Origin: Discostella pseudostelligera
Lineage: Eukaryota; Bacillariophyta; Thalassiosirophyceae; Thalassiosirales; Thalassiosiraceae
Direction: 5' to 3'
DNA length: 26,629 bases
Assembly: GCA_036940085.1 (NCBI GenBank)
Contig: JALLBK010000346.1
Coordinates: 1 to 26,629, forward strand
The notes below the pieces were generated by a model, which was not told the origin of the DNA, searched no databases, and worked only from the letters and a program-made list of their open reading frames with translations. How positions within the stretch are numbered: the first letter of the stretch is position 1; every line of letters starts with the position of its first letter. The position numbers were made by a program, and so were the translations under genes. This document shows positions 1-11,857 of this stretch, piece after piece.

Positions 1-62
1 ATGTTGGGTGGAGTGTGCAAAATTTTGGATGTGTCACCCATCCTTATCGTAACACAACATCC

Positions 63-237
63 ACATCCACAGACCGTCTGTGGATGTTGATAAGAAAGTC
101 GTCACAGACAAATTTCGTCTGTGACGAATTTTTTGGATCGTCACAGACGAAATTTGTCTGTGACGAAAAAAAGGACCATAAGGACGGGAAATCGGCACAG
201 ACGACATCCACAGACGGTCTGTGGATGTCGTCTGTGC
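63..237. repeat. Cluster of four related palindromes sharing a CACAGAC/GTCTGTG core
   Basis: Four inverted repeats lie in 175 bp. The first has 12-bp arms (63-74 and 76-87) around one base. The second (99-127) and third (138-166) have 11-bp arms, TCGTCACAGAC and GTCTGTGACGA, around 7-base loops; the third is the exact reverse complement of the second, so the pair also forms a larger palindrome. The fourth has perfect 21-bp arms (195-215 and 217-237) around one base and contains the 10-bp inner arm of the first (ATCCACAGAC). All four include CACAGAC. Such structures can extrude as cruciforms or fold as RNA hairpins. They lie just upstream of the gene starting at 298. A fold-back or MITE-like remnant, or a regulatory structure, are both possible. 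The repeats are directly visible; the function is unknown. Confidence 0.9.
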
Positions 238-240
238 GTG

Positions 241-249
241 CCATAAAAG
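241..249 (+). promoter_or_regulatory. Possible TATA-like element upstream of the gene at 298
   Basis: The stretch CCATAAAAG lies about 50 bases before the ATG at 298. It resembles a degenerate TATA box and would imply a very short 5' leader. This is based on resemblance only. Confidence 0.2.
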
Positions 250-297
250 GAAGGGCCTGAACTCGACGATTACCAAGGGCAGCTATCTCAAGACAAC

Positions 298-1266
298 ATG
301 CATCGCACTAGCACTGGATTATATTCCTACCTTTTATTCATACTGTGTGTTGTTGGGCAAATGATACCGGCATGGTGGTGTAGTAGCGCAGCGGTAGCGG
401 CAGCGACGCCCGAACATCCTCGTCGTCATCACCTACAACCTGACAATACGCTGTGGCCCATAATGGGCAATAATTCATCAACAAATACACGTTATTTGAC
501 AACCATGCAACGAAATCATCGACATAGAGACAGGAGTGCTACGTCACCATCATCGTCCAAAAAAATGAATCATCAACGACATCCATCATCAGAATTTGAT
601 GACTTGAACGATGATTCATACCGTACATCATCATCAAAATGTCACTGCCACATCTACCTATGGGACTTTCCATCCTACTTCAAATATCACCATGTTCTAA
701 ATCTATCCAAACAACACACTATCGAAGGTTTGGGTGGTAAAAATTTTATTCGAATTCCACCCAATTCCATATTAGAAAAATGCTACCCCCAATTTCTTTC
801 GGGGCAAATGAAACCCAATCGATGTTGGTTATGTGGATATTCATGGCAAGATCATTTGAAGTTTTGGTGGGATTGTCGGAAAAGGCGAGGGGATGTTGGA
901 GTGTTTGATAGATTTGTGAGTATGAGTAGTGCTGCTGCTGGTGTCGGTGGTCTGGGTAGTGGAGGAGGACGCGACGCGAAAGCATTTTACGAACAGTACG
1001 TTCAAGTAGTAACGGACAAGCAACACACAAAAAGACATAGTACTAAGAGGCGGAAGAAGACGGAGGATGAAATTCGGCACACACTGGATGGACGAGTTTC
1101 CTTCATGGTACCACGGTTTGATCCAGCAGAACATGACGGCGGTTATATTAGTTTGGGGTCCTTGCTACTACTTGCGCTTGCAAGAATACAAGCTCTCATC
1201 AAAGTGGAGGAATTAATGTGGTTACATGATGTCGAATCATCATCCAGAGCCGAAATTCATCGCTGA
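298..1266 (+). CDS. Unrecognised protein with probable signal peptide (322 aa)
   Basis: I do not recognise the family. The first ~35 residues contain a hydrophobic core (YLLFILCVVG) followed by small residues (AAVAAAT), typical of a secretory signal peptide. Residues ~40-110 are rich in His, Asn and Ser and look disordered. The middle (~115-205) looks like a folded domain, with paired cysteines near its start (CHC at ~115-117), a CWLCG motif near 176, and many aromatic residues (YLWDFPSYF, LKFWWDC). A basic stretch (KRHSTKRRKK) and a hydrophobic patch (SLLLLALARIQALI, ~285-298) follow. The cysteines suggest a secreted or lumenal disulfide-bonded domain, which is an inference. The reading frame overlaps the last 27 coding bases of the opposite-strand Rav1-like gene. 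The true 3' end could differ if an intron was missed. Confidence 0.55.
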   Translation: MHRTSTGLYSYLLFILCVVGQMIPAWWCSSAAVAAATPEHPRRHHLQPDNTLWPIMGNNSSTNTRYLTTMQRNHRHRDRSATSPSSSKKMNHQRHPSSEFDDLNDDSYRTSSSKCHCHIYLWDFPSYFKYHHVLNLSKQHTIEGLGGKNFIRIPPNSILEKCYPQFLSGQMKPNRCWLCGYSWQDHLKFWWDCRKRRGDVGVFDRFVSMSSAAAGVGGLGSGGGRDAKAFYEQYVQVVTDKQHTKRHSTKRRKKTEDEIRHTLDGRVSFMVPRFDPAEHDGGYISLGSLLLLALARIQALIKVEELMWLHDVESSSRAEIHR

Positions 1267-4200
1267 CGTAAGACCAAAATACCCGACGAGATCGGGAGTG
1301 CTCATGGAGTTCTTCGATCCGGGTTTTATGTCTTCGTGTGCTCCCATTTGGCTAAGCTTTCGGATTTTCGTAAGACCGACACTGGGACACAGGTCCTCGT
1401 TGGGCACGGTACCTGTACGATCTGGTGCTGGCGTAGTTAGGCAAAGAAGTTCGAAACGGAGAGAAACTCGAATGCGAGCGAACCTGTGGGTAGCAGAAAC
1501 GGAAGATAGTAAAATGTTAACATTGATCCAGAGAAATGATATTGTGTCTGTTTGATGCATCCATGTACATACCATGTTATTCCATCCTTCCCTGCTCGCA
1601 GCGGAACCCATTCCTCAATCTGACCACCGCTACCCAAGGATTCTAGGTTGACATCCGCTCCACCAAGTTCAATTTCACTCATGAATTTCTTTTCGTACAC
1701 AGTAATCTGAAGGCATGTTGGAGGTCCCTGATGAATAGTAGTCATTCGATGCAAGCTGATTAGCAAATAAGTAGCGAACCGACAGCTAAGCAGAGACTCA
1801 ATATCTTACCTTGAATAACAATTCTCTATCCCTATCAAAACTTTTACCCTCGCAGTTCACATCCTCGGGCAAGGGGAATCGAAATCGGACGTAACTACCC
1901 CAAGAAGCGGGTGCATTTTGACCTGAACTTTTGGTTATCTTCCGCACCTGCGTACACGCACTATCTAGCGATCGCGCCCTGTGGTTGAGTGGGGCGGACG
2001 AACCCTGTCGCTTCAAGCGAAGCAATGCATATGCAGAGAGAGCGGTCGAGCCACTAGGCGATGTTATGTTCTTCAAGTCAAGGAGCTCCACTTGTAAGAG
2101 TGCAAGGAAGCGCTGAGGCAACCCAAGACGCCGGAATAGATCATTGCCATACAGATAATGTCGAATGCTATTTTCGTACGGCGATGGCTCCATCAAGAAA
2201 CCCTTCTTCATCAATAAATCGCCACCTGCATCACGCTCCCACGATGGATGCGCTGAAGAAAGGGCCTTCGTCAACGCGATGCCACCTTTCAACGTACTCC
2301 AAAGACTTAGTAGGTAGAGACCCCCAGCAGAGCGAATGAAACTTTCACATGAGCTAGCAATCAAACCCACGCTCAATGCATGATATCGTCCACGTCCCAG
2401 TGCAGCACTGGCCTTGTCGCCAGACCTAGACTCAAGAGCCTCTACTTCCCATGGGTCCACAAACCTATATCGAGATTCAGTGGAAGGGTGACTAGCGGCA
2501 TAACTCTTTGGAATTGACAAGTCATTTGATGTAACTGGTTCAATCACTCTCGTCTGTTCCATCACCTTAAGCAGTTCTTTTGCGTCAGCTTCGTTGTCGC
2601 CTGTTACATTACGCATCAGCCATTTAATGGCATCTTGCATGCCGAATAGGACGACAATGACACTGTTGCCAACTTCGCCTACTCTAAGTGTACGGAATTC
2701 AACTCCAGAATCAGCTTGGATCATTCGTCTTATCATCGAATCGCCGACAGGTAGTATTCCCGATGGCACTTCAGACCCGTCATCTAAGTTTTTAATAGCA
2801 ACTGAAGTATCTTTGTTCCATGGCTTTTGTGCATTGATGATCGGGGGAGTCAACTCATCAACGATTTCGATTTCTCTTGCACGAACCCAGTTAAGGAGCG
2901 GCTTAACTAACCGTGATGCAATACCGAGTGCTTCTTCGTGGTCGAACTCATGCGAGACGACAGAAAAGCTGTCGCCACGGAAGAAGCCGCCACCAAATTG
3001 GTCATGCTGTAGATCATCTACTTCGTCGAGAGGCATGGCACTGACGTCCGGATCATCTACAAAAGCGGCAGCGACAGCACAAAGCTGTTTCCTTAGTTCC
3101 GTCAAGTACAACAGCTGTGCAAACAAGCCGAATTTTCTACGTTGATGAGCCTCGTTGTTTGGATTTGCATTGTCCGTGTCATCTCCATACACATACTCAG
3201 TACTATTCCTGCTCCCTTCATTCGGAACCCTGAAGACTTCGGCCTTGGAATGAAGGGCCATTTGTCGGAACAGTAATGAATTGGGAGATGGTTGCATCCC
3301 GTTCATACCGATGACGCCTTTAGTTCGAGGGTCCCTGAAGCGTAAATCGAAGGGCAGGGAGTCAGAAACTGCATGCAACAGCGTTATTAAAGTGGCGAAT
3401 GGACCAAATGAGCCACATCTGAAACCCGAATCAGTTAGGCGAATGATGGCATGCTGAACGACGTCATCGCGTTTCACGACCTTCTTAGAATCAACTGCTG
3501 GAGTATTCTGATTTGAATTGCCCAGATCAGGATTTGATGCCGGCGTTGGATCAGTTGGGATGAGATTGGTTTTGAAACTGAGAGTGAACATTCCATTATC
3601 GTGCGGATGAGGACGGATAAGGAATTGTCCAGTCTTGCCACCGCGAAGCATTTCAGTTGCCTCTTCGCGACGGCAATCAACAAGAAATTCCCAGCCGCCA
3701 CTAGTTACGCCATCTATGCCATCGATAGTACTTTCGTGAGTCGCAATGATTTTCATGCTTCGCCAGATGTTCTTTCCAGCATCGAAGTCCATCAAGCAGT
3801 CTGGAATTGCCTTGACTAATGAATCCAAGCTGTGATGGCAACGCCCCCAAGCAGTAGTTGTAAAACCAACACGTATAGCCACTATCGTCTCTTTCAATGC
3901 GGTCGTAGACAACTCAAACATTCCACCGCGACTCAGCCAGAGGCAAAGTTCTAATTGCCAAATTACACTAGAACATTCTCGCCGAGCCCACAGGCTTGAT
4001 GTATAATATCGAGTATCTGTAATGTCAATCATCGTGTCATTTGAGAAGCCAAGGAATTCACAACTGTTTGTTTGAAACGATGCAGCATCACGGACAATAT
4101 CCTCTGCGAGGTCTCCTCTTCCCAATAAGCTGTGTACTATAACAGAAAATACAATCCGTTTCGGGTTCCTATCGGCCGAAAGTAATTCAATAACCTCCTG

Positions 4201-7200
4201 AAGTATGGAAGTGTCGTTGATACCAAAAAGGGCACTCAGATTTGACAGAGATTCAAAGATCGAGTTCAGTAAGACCTCACTTTGGCAAGCCTTATGAAGA
4301 ACTTCCGCTGCCCCGGCTGGGATAAGAGGATGATCACGTTTCCCAAAGTCATGTATTGCAATGTGCTGCGGTTCTCCTTCGAGGCAGTTGATCAATCTTG
4401 CCAATTCACGTATGAAAGTACGTGCAGCTGCAACAAGAATTTGACGTTCTCGCCATTCATTCCAAATTGTTGGGCAGCTAGGAATATTGAGAACCGATTC
4501 TATTCCAACTTCATCGACAGAATCAGCATCCATTTTCAAAGTGGTGGGGTGTGCAGAAAATTCCTTCAGTCGCGATGATGGCACTTGATTAATATTTGAA
4601 GTCTTCGGAGCAGCAGGCTTTGACCTTGGAGGTCCGGTATCGAACGAGTCAAATATTGATGACGTCATGGCATCAGCCTGAGTTGGCTGAGAAAGATTAG
4701 ATCGGGGAGGCGCCGCATCAAAGCTGTCGAAAATTGATGATTTCATCGGATCAGAGGGTGGCTTCGGTGCTGATTGCTTTGGTTTGGGAGGAGCATCAAA
4801 GCTGTCAAAAATGGAGGATGAAAGTGGATCAGGCTGTGTTGGCTTCGGAGCTGATTGCTTTGGCTTGGGTGGAGCTGTGTCGAAATTGTCGAAAATAGAG
4901 GTTGAAGTTGGATCAGGCCGTGGTGGCTTCAGCACTGCAACGTTCGGCTTTGATGGTGCTGCATCGAATGATTCAAATATTGATGAAGACATTGCATTGT
5001 CATTCGAGTGTCTTGGTTGTGGAGGTGCTGTAATAAATGAATCATAAATCGATGATGATTCATTCGATGCTCGTGTTTTCTCAACTTTAACGCCCGATTT
5101 TGCGTCTTCTTCTTTGTATGTTGGGTCGGCACATTGTGACAAAATATTCATAGATGGGATTTCGATTCCGCATCGACTTAGAGCCCTGGAAACGAGTAGC
5201 GCTGACGACCACAAGACACGTTTCTTCGGATTCAATCTTTTCAACAGTGTTGGACCGGAGCAGAAGTTAATGATTTGGTTCGCCTTGTCGAGAACAGATG
5301 TTTGGGCAATTGCACTTTCACTGAAATTGAGCGGGAAGGAAAGATCGTCCACCAAACTGCTATTCATTGGAACGCGAGCAAGACGTAGCTTTGATTCAGT
5401 AAAGCGACCCAACCAAAGGAGTTGTGCAGATTCAAAACATAAATCTTCCTCTCCAGGGGCGACGTTTGGCAGTAGAACGCTGCGAGCACTTCGCCCTAGC
5501 TTCGGTTTCCACAGATCAAACTTTTCCGTTTCATCTTCAGCCTCCCGCTCACCACTGCCATCAATAACATTACCGGAGCCTGCAAAGCCCCCTCCTCCTC
5601 CCATACTGCTCAGATTGAAGCCGCCACCAATAGTGAGATTACCATCAGCCACACATGATGAGGAACTCCATGCATTCTCCATAAGCCGCGCAATGAAAAA
5701 CGCAAGCGACAGATCTTGCAGTTGTGAAGTAATCACATCTAATGCCGTCTTAATCATGGGCGGTTCTGCGAGTAAGAAGAATGAAGCAGCCGCAGTATAC
5801 TTTCGCTTCCGAAGCAAACTGTATGCATTTTTTTCAGCGGCATTCCGGCCTTGCTCTGAAGTGAAGTCGTGATCAGTCATAAACTTCAAGAACTTCTTCC
5901 CCTGGTCCGACCTATCAGTTGCCGCTATGGCGAGCAGCTTCTTCTTGTTCCGCATCGCTATGTAGAAGATTGCGCAATCCATCACACTCTTGGTAGATTT
6001 GTAGATTGACTGAGCGATTTCCTCTGCAAGAGACGTCAACTGTTTCTCAGACCTGACCCAAAATGGAGCCCCAATTGCACGTGCAGATTCCCAGTTGAAC
6101 TTTTCCCCTCTCGAGGTTCGACATGCGTCGAGCAGTTTCACTTGGCTGTCGCTCATGAGAGCTGATAGGATTGCAGCTGAAGCAATGCAATCAAACTTCA
6201 CCTTTTCCCTTCCAAATGCATCGGAGTTGGACTGCGCTGTGACCATCGTTGGTCGTCCACCTTCATACGAAAGCATTGCACTTGCCGGCCCAGTGGGTGT
6301 ACTCATTGAGTTCAACCTTGACATCAACTGTCGCATCAACGAAACACAAAAGAGGCAGAGCTGGGAGAAGTTATCTAGTCGATTGGGAAATGGGGGATCT
6401 AACACAATTTCACCGATCGCCCAAAGACAACACAATTCGTTCTCATTCAGGTTCGTCAAAGGTAAGGGCAGTGACTTTGTTTTTGTAGTGGGCCGTGATG
6501 AATCATCTCGTTCACTGTTTCCATAGAACATCGCTATCATAAACTCTCTACTACGACTGTGAGTGCCATTGTTTGGCTTAGTTGGACGCTGGTCTCTTAC
6601 TTGGGTAGTTTGGCTAGGGCGGAGAGATATTTGTAATTCGGACAGAAATGTATCATAGTTGCCAGATGTATTGCAGAGAGGAGCATTGGACAAACGATCG
6701 CGTCCTTCAGCCCAAGGCGGTCGTTTCGATTCATCGGGATTGATCCACTGTGATAACCAAGAGTATAGACCATTGACAGTTGACTGCAAAGCAACTTGGA
6801 CACCTTCTTTGTCCGTGCAAATGCTTGCCAAAATTGATTCAGGGTGCCAATTGCACTTCATCGTGACATTTTGTTCATCACTTGGCGTGATATTGCAGCG
6901 CAATGCTGTTATCAAATGTGGAAATTCATCAAGCGGATTGGTGAGCCGTACGGTGTCCTGGTAATAAAAAACGACACTCGGCTGCCACTCGATCCGTGTG
7001 CTGGATCGACGAAATACAATCGCGGCGCTTTGAGTCAACACGACTAGCCAAGGAAAGGCTTCAACAAGTCCGCTAGCAATCCATTTGATGTCGAGCATCA
7101 CTTCACCTGGGGGGAGATCCGTGATGCCATGTATCGATATCCGAGCACTATTGTAATCAACAAGGTCTTGAGGAGTATCCAACTCATTACTTCCATGGTG

Positions 7201-10200
7201 GATTGTTTGCGGAAGAGATGACCAAATCGTCAAATCTTTATACCCTCTACCAACATAGCTCGTCATGGTACCAAATAACTCCAATGAAAACGAGTTGAGA
7301 AAAAAAGAATCACGGGGGTCGTGTTTACTCCCATCGACGCTCTTGCCATAACCATTGAATATGTTGGGGTAGTAACGGAACGACGCACGGATAGAATTGT
7401 TGCCAGCGGAAGTATCGTTCGAACCCGAAGTACAGTTCGTTTCAACGAAGAGCAACGATACGTTACCCGCGAAATCTTGAACAGCCACTAGCCAGCCTGT
7501 TTCTGTCGAATTGATGTATGATATAGATTTGATTTCGGGATGCGTTAAGTTTGATCCTTTGCCTTCATCCAGGGATATGGAACCCAGCTCCATAAACCGA
7601 GCATTCTCGGGATCAATATCTAAAACAGCCTCCAATCTCGCTGCTTTAATAGTACGATTTCCAGGAACAGCCCAGAGGAGAAGTGCACCACCATACATTT
7701 TGGCCGATACGGTGGCACCCTTTCCAAAGTTCCATGGGAGCAGGAGCATCGCTGGTGGAGAGAAGTTGCGAACATGATCACGAGAGTGGCAGTTGGGGCG
7801 ATCAAGAACATCACGAACTATGGCAATGATGCGACCAAAGCCCTGCTGGATTTCAGAGTCTGCGCCTACCTCAATTGTTGCCAGACTCCCTCCACTACAA
7901 GCCATTGCACCTTGTTTGATATTATTTGACAATCCTTGCGACTTGCGCCCAGTAGAAGACACGGGCGAACCCGTTATTGGGGACCTCCTCTTCCCATGGC
8001 ATCTTCGAAACCTCAGTTGGAGAGGAGCTCCGTACGAGTCATACCCGACCTGTCGAACAGTCCCAATGGCGTCTTCAAATGTCATGCCTTCGACACTAAC
8101 GTCATTCACCGCCATGAATTCATCACCAAGTGCAATCAATCCACATCGTTCCGCTGGAAGCCGTCCTCCTGAAAGTGGATGTTTCTTGAATGATCCAGCA
8201 ATGGGTGGCATACCCTCGATGGCGGAGGATTCGAGACGTAGACCGAGACCAAAATCAGGATGAGGAAGTATTGACACTGTGTACTCCGTCCTGCCACTAC
8301 TCCGGGATAAATTCTCGCTGTAGGATTCAGCAACTACCCCCTCATCCATCGACATTTCGCCTTCAACATCACTCAGATAATCAGAATCAACACTGCTTCC
8401 TCGGCTTACACAATCGTCATCGCCATTGAACGGATCATACTCGGGCATGGGAGGTTCCAGTGCACTCCAAGGTGGAGGCATTTCATATACAATAAAAGTA
8501 CCGCCACTTGTTACCGCCAACAGCCGCGGTGGACCACCGAAATTTTCGTCAGGCCACCAATGCAGGCTAGCAACCGCATGGTTGTCAATTGCAGATGAAG
8601 TTTGGCGTTTGCCAGGGAGTGTCAGAGACGGAAGTGATAGAGGGAGGGGAGACATGCTAAGATCTTGAAATCTCCTCATTCCCGAGTCACCAGTGTTGTA
8701 ATCAATAATCTCCTCGAAATTAACCGCACCATGTTTTCTCCAACACAAATTAATAGAACGTCGATCAGGCGATGAACGGACGCACAGACGGCTTCCTGAT
8801 TCATACTCCAAGTTAGCTTCGGGAAGATCCGTATGCCGAGTATCTCTATCCTGGTCAGGCATCATCATGACGTAACGCATCGGAGAACCGAATTCCATGG
8901 CACCAAAGTCCTTATCACCCCACAGTGGCATTTCAATTTGAGCGAGACATTCAGCTGAGAAATGACACGATGTCAATCGAAGTTCAGAGGGGGGCATATG
9001 TGACCCACCCAGGTCAGATCCATTCGCCGCAGATGCTGCTACCATGGGATTGGCACCCTCTCCCATTGCTATAACACCTATTGGATGAGAGACAATGCCA
9101 ACCACTTCTCCACTGCTATTGAATGTAGATGTTTGTTCATTCTTTAGATCTCCAACTCCTCTGCTGCCTCTCTTCAAATCAGGATCCCAGGCATCCCACA
9201 CTGCCCAGATACCCTCAACTTCCAGTCGACTTCCACTCATTCCACATCCTTCTTCTAATACCACCTGCATGCGCGATCAGCAAAGAAGCAACAGAACCGA
9301 AAAGCTGAGGATGTCCGTCCTACATCATTTTGAAGAGAAGTCCATGAACAAAACTCACCTCCTCCGCAATGGAACCAGGTGGCAAAATAGCTGCAACACT
9401 CTCAAAATGTGCCGGCAATGCATCGTCTCCTCCAGTCTTTAGATAGCTCAATCTACTCAATCTCAACGCTGGGAATGAATTCCGAAATGTCAGTTCTGCA
9501 ATCCATGCACCGGCATGCGTCCCCGGTATAGAGTGGGAAGGGATGGTCAATCCAGGCGAAAGAAGAGCGGCGTTCTGTTGAGCGTGGGTGGTCGAAAGTA
9601 ACGCCCGATTGATCCCCGCCGATGCATCTGAGTTAAGTGATGCTTTGTCTGATGGAGCATATTTATCCTGTGCATTATGTGAATTCTGAGATGAATATGA
9701 ATGTTGTGATGCATTGTCCATGCCTTTCGGTCTGGGAGGAGTCGATGGCCCTTCTTTACCCTCGCTTCTTTTTGTTTTGGAAGTACTGCCGCTTCCCCCA
9801 CCACCACTCGTCGTCGAGCTTGAAGAATCCAAATCACCCAAATTCGCGGCGCTAATTCCACGTACCCAATCTGCTCGTGACTTTGGCGGTGAATTCCAAT
9901 GCATTAATTGTCTCCAACTATTCTGACTAAAGATACGAACCGAACAATCCGAGGAACATGTAGTGAGTAGTAAATCATTCCCCTCCTCTTCTTCATTCCA
10001 TATTGTGGAGTTGTGATTAGCCGAGGATGTTCGGGTGCCATATCCCCGAAAGGCAAGACGTGTCACGGGTGCGGAATGTGCCAAGAACTGCGCCGGCTTG
10101 TAGAGTATGCCCCCTCTCTTGGTTGATTTGTTCCCTTGCTTCCGCACCGCGGTAATACCCGATCCAGTCCGATGAATGGGTGGTCTGCCTCCTCCTCCAC

Positions 10201-11825
10201 CACCAGCTTTCGAAGTACTGGTTTTACTACTACTTGCCTTCGATTCCTCGCCCACACCACTTCCATCCTCCCCATCCCGAACAAATGTCCGCACTCCAAA
10301 TGGATAGGGCACACTGACACCCTCCCCACGCAATACTACCGCAATGGCACATCCGTCCCCGGATAATGAGGCATTCTCAATGATGCATCCTTGGAGTTTG
10401 TGTGTCCAGAGCAATACTGCCTCATTTGATATCGACGGCGACGACAATGACGCTGGTGATGCTGTTGGATTGATGGTGGGCAGCGAAAAGTCAAAAATGG
10501 CCAGCTGATCTTTGTGCACAATCAATACCCGCCTCTCGGTCATTGACGCGCATATCATCACTCCGCATTCGCTAATGTTACCACCACCACCACCACTACC
10601 ACTACCACCACCACCACTACTGTCATTACCAGCATTGTCACCGTCCAAAATATGTGTGGGAAGTGGCGGCTGACCATCATTCGTCCATGGTTCCATCTCG
10701 CCAATCACCTTGGCATTATTTCTGCCAGGAGAAGGCACCAATTTTTTAGTAGTATTGCTGCGTGTGCTGCGTCGAAAGAAGCACGGTGTCTCAACATCCT
10801 CATCATTCTCATGACCAGCAATCTCCTGCCCACCTCTGTTGCTATGATCTGCCACCGCAGACGAGGAAGTTCTCATCAAGGATACACAACGAGAAGAATA
10901 GCCAAATATCTCTCGACAATGTGCAACATTTCCCTTCTTCCAACGAAATTTACCATAGGCCTCTTTCATTGGATTGGATAATGTAGGATAAAAGGAATGG
11001 ATATTGCCGTAGTTATCGGATGCGAAAATGAAGCCTGAAGTAGGATGGGAGGTTAGTTGGACTATTTCGACCGGTGCTTTGTTCTTTGTTTGTTTGGAAG
11101 TGCATTGTTTTTCCATTTTGTTGCTGCTGCTGCTGCTGCTGCTGATACTGTTGCTGATGATGATGGTGTTGTTGTTGGTGGTGGTTTTGTTATTTTGCAA
11201 TGACGCCATTGGATTGATACGATAACGGGAGGTACCGGAATTATTGCCGTTGTTGACATCGGAAATGTAACATTTTTGGAAGGGCACACGAGTACGAGCA
11301 TGTATCCCCAGTAAATGGCAGCCTCCACTATCACCCTCCTCCTCCCCATTATTACTATCATTAATGGCAGTAAATATAACCTCCACACCCTTGTAACAGA
11401 ATGATGTAAATAATATTGGCATTAATAATTCTTGGCTGTTCGCATCGGAATTGACCATTGCTGCTGTTGGTGGTGTCATAAAGGAGGAGACATCTTGCCC
11501 ATGAACTTCGCTTGCATTATTATCTCCTAGAGCAGATGCGGTGCCAACACCATCACCAGCTCCCCCAGCTGTAGTTGTTGTAGTCACAGCTCTCCCAGCA
11601 CCAGAAGCACTGAGACTGAATGACGACGATGGAGTAATAGTAGAAGCAGCAAATGCCGCGCTGGATCGAGAGCGTTCACGAACTAGTTTGGATCGACGAT
11701 CTCCCCTGGCACCGGGTGTGACAGTAGAATTAGCAGCAAACGAAGATGTCACAGAAGATGATAGTTGGTGGGAGGCGGGGGAGGCAGCGGCAGATGCAGT
11801 GTTGGTAGGGCTCTGCAAATTATTG

Positions 11826-11857
<32 letters not shown>

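Noticed and set aside
63..237. CRISPR-like array
   Set aside because: Repeats are inverted, unequal in size and not separated by uniform spacers, and the genome is eukaryotic.
15..260. Open frames on both strands through the palindrome cluster
   Set aside because: They arise because palindromes read similarly on both strands; the peptides are repeats of TSTDGLWM and SQTKFVCDE types.
1226..1555. Plus-strand open frame of 109 codons downstream of the secreted-protein gene
   Set aside because: It is antisense to the last Rav1-like exons, whose splice sites and C2-like continuity are convincing. It could still be a 3' UTR segment.
5114..5872. 252-codon open frame on the plus strand
   Set aside because: It is antisense to the strongly conserved Rav1 core; its sequence is a shadow with no recognisable domain.
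11122..11185. Selfish or mobile origin for the trinucleotide tracts
   Set aside because: They are ordinary microsatellites coding for homopolymers in frame.
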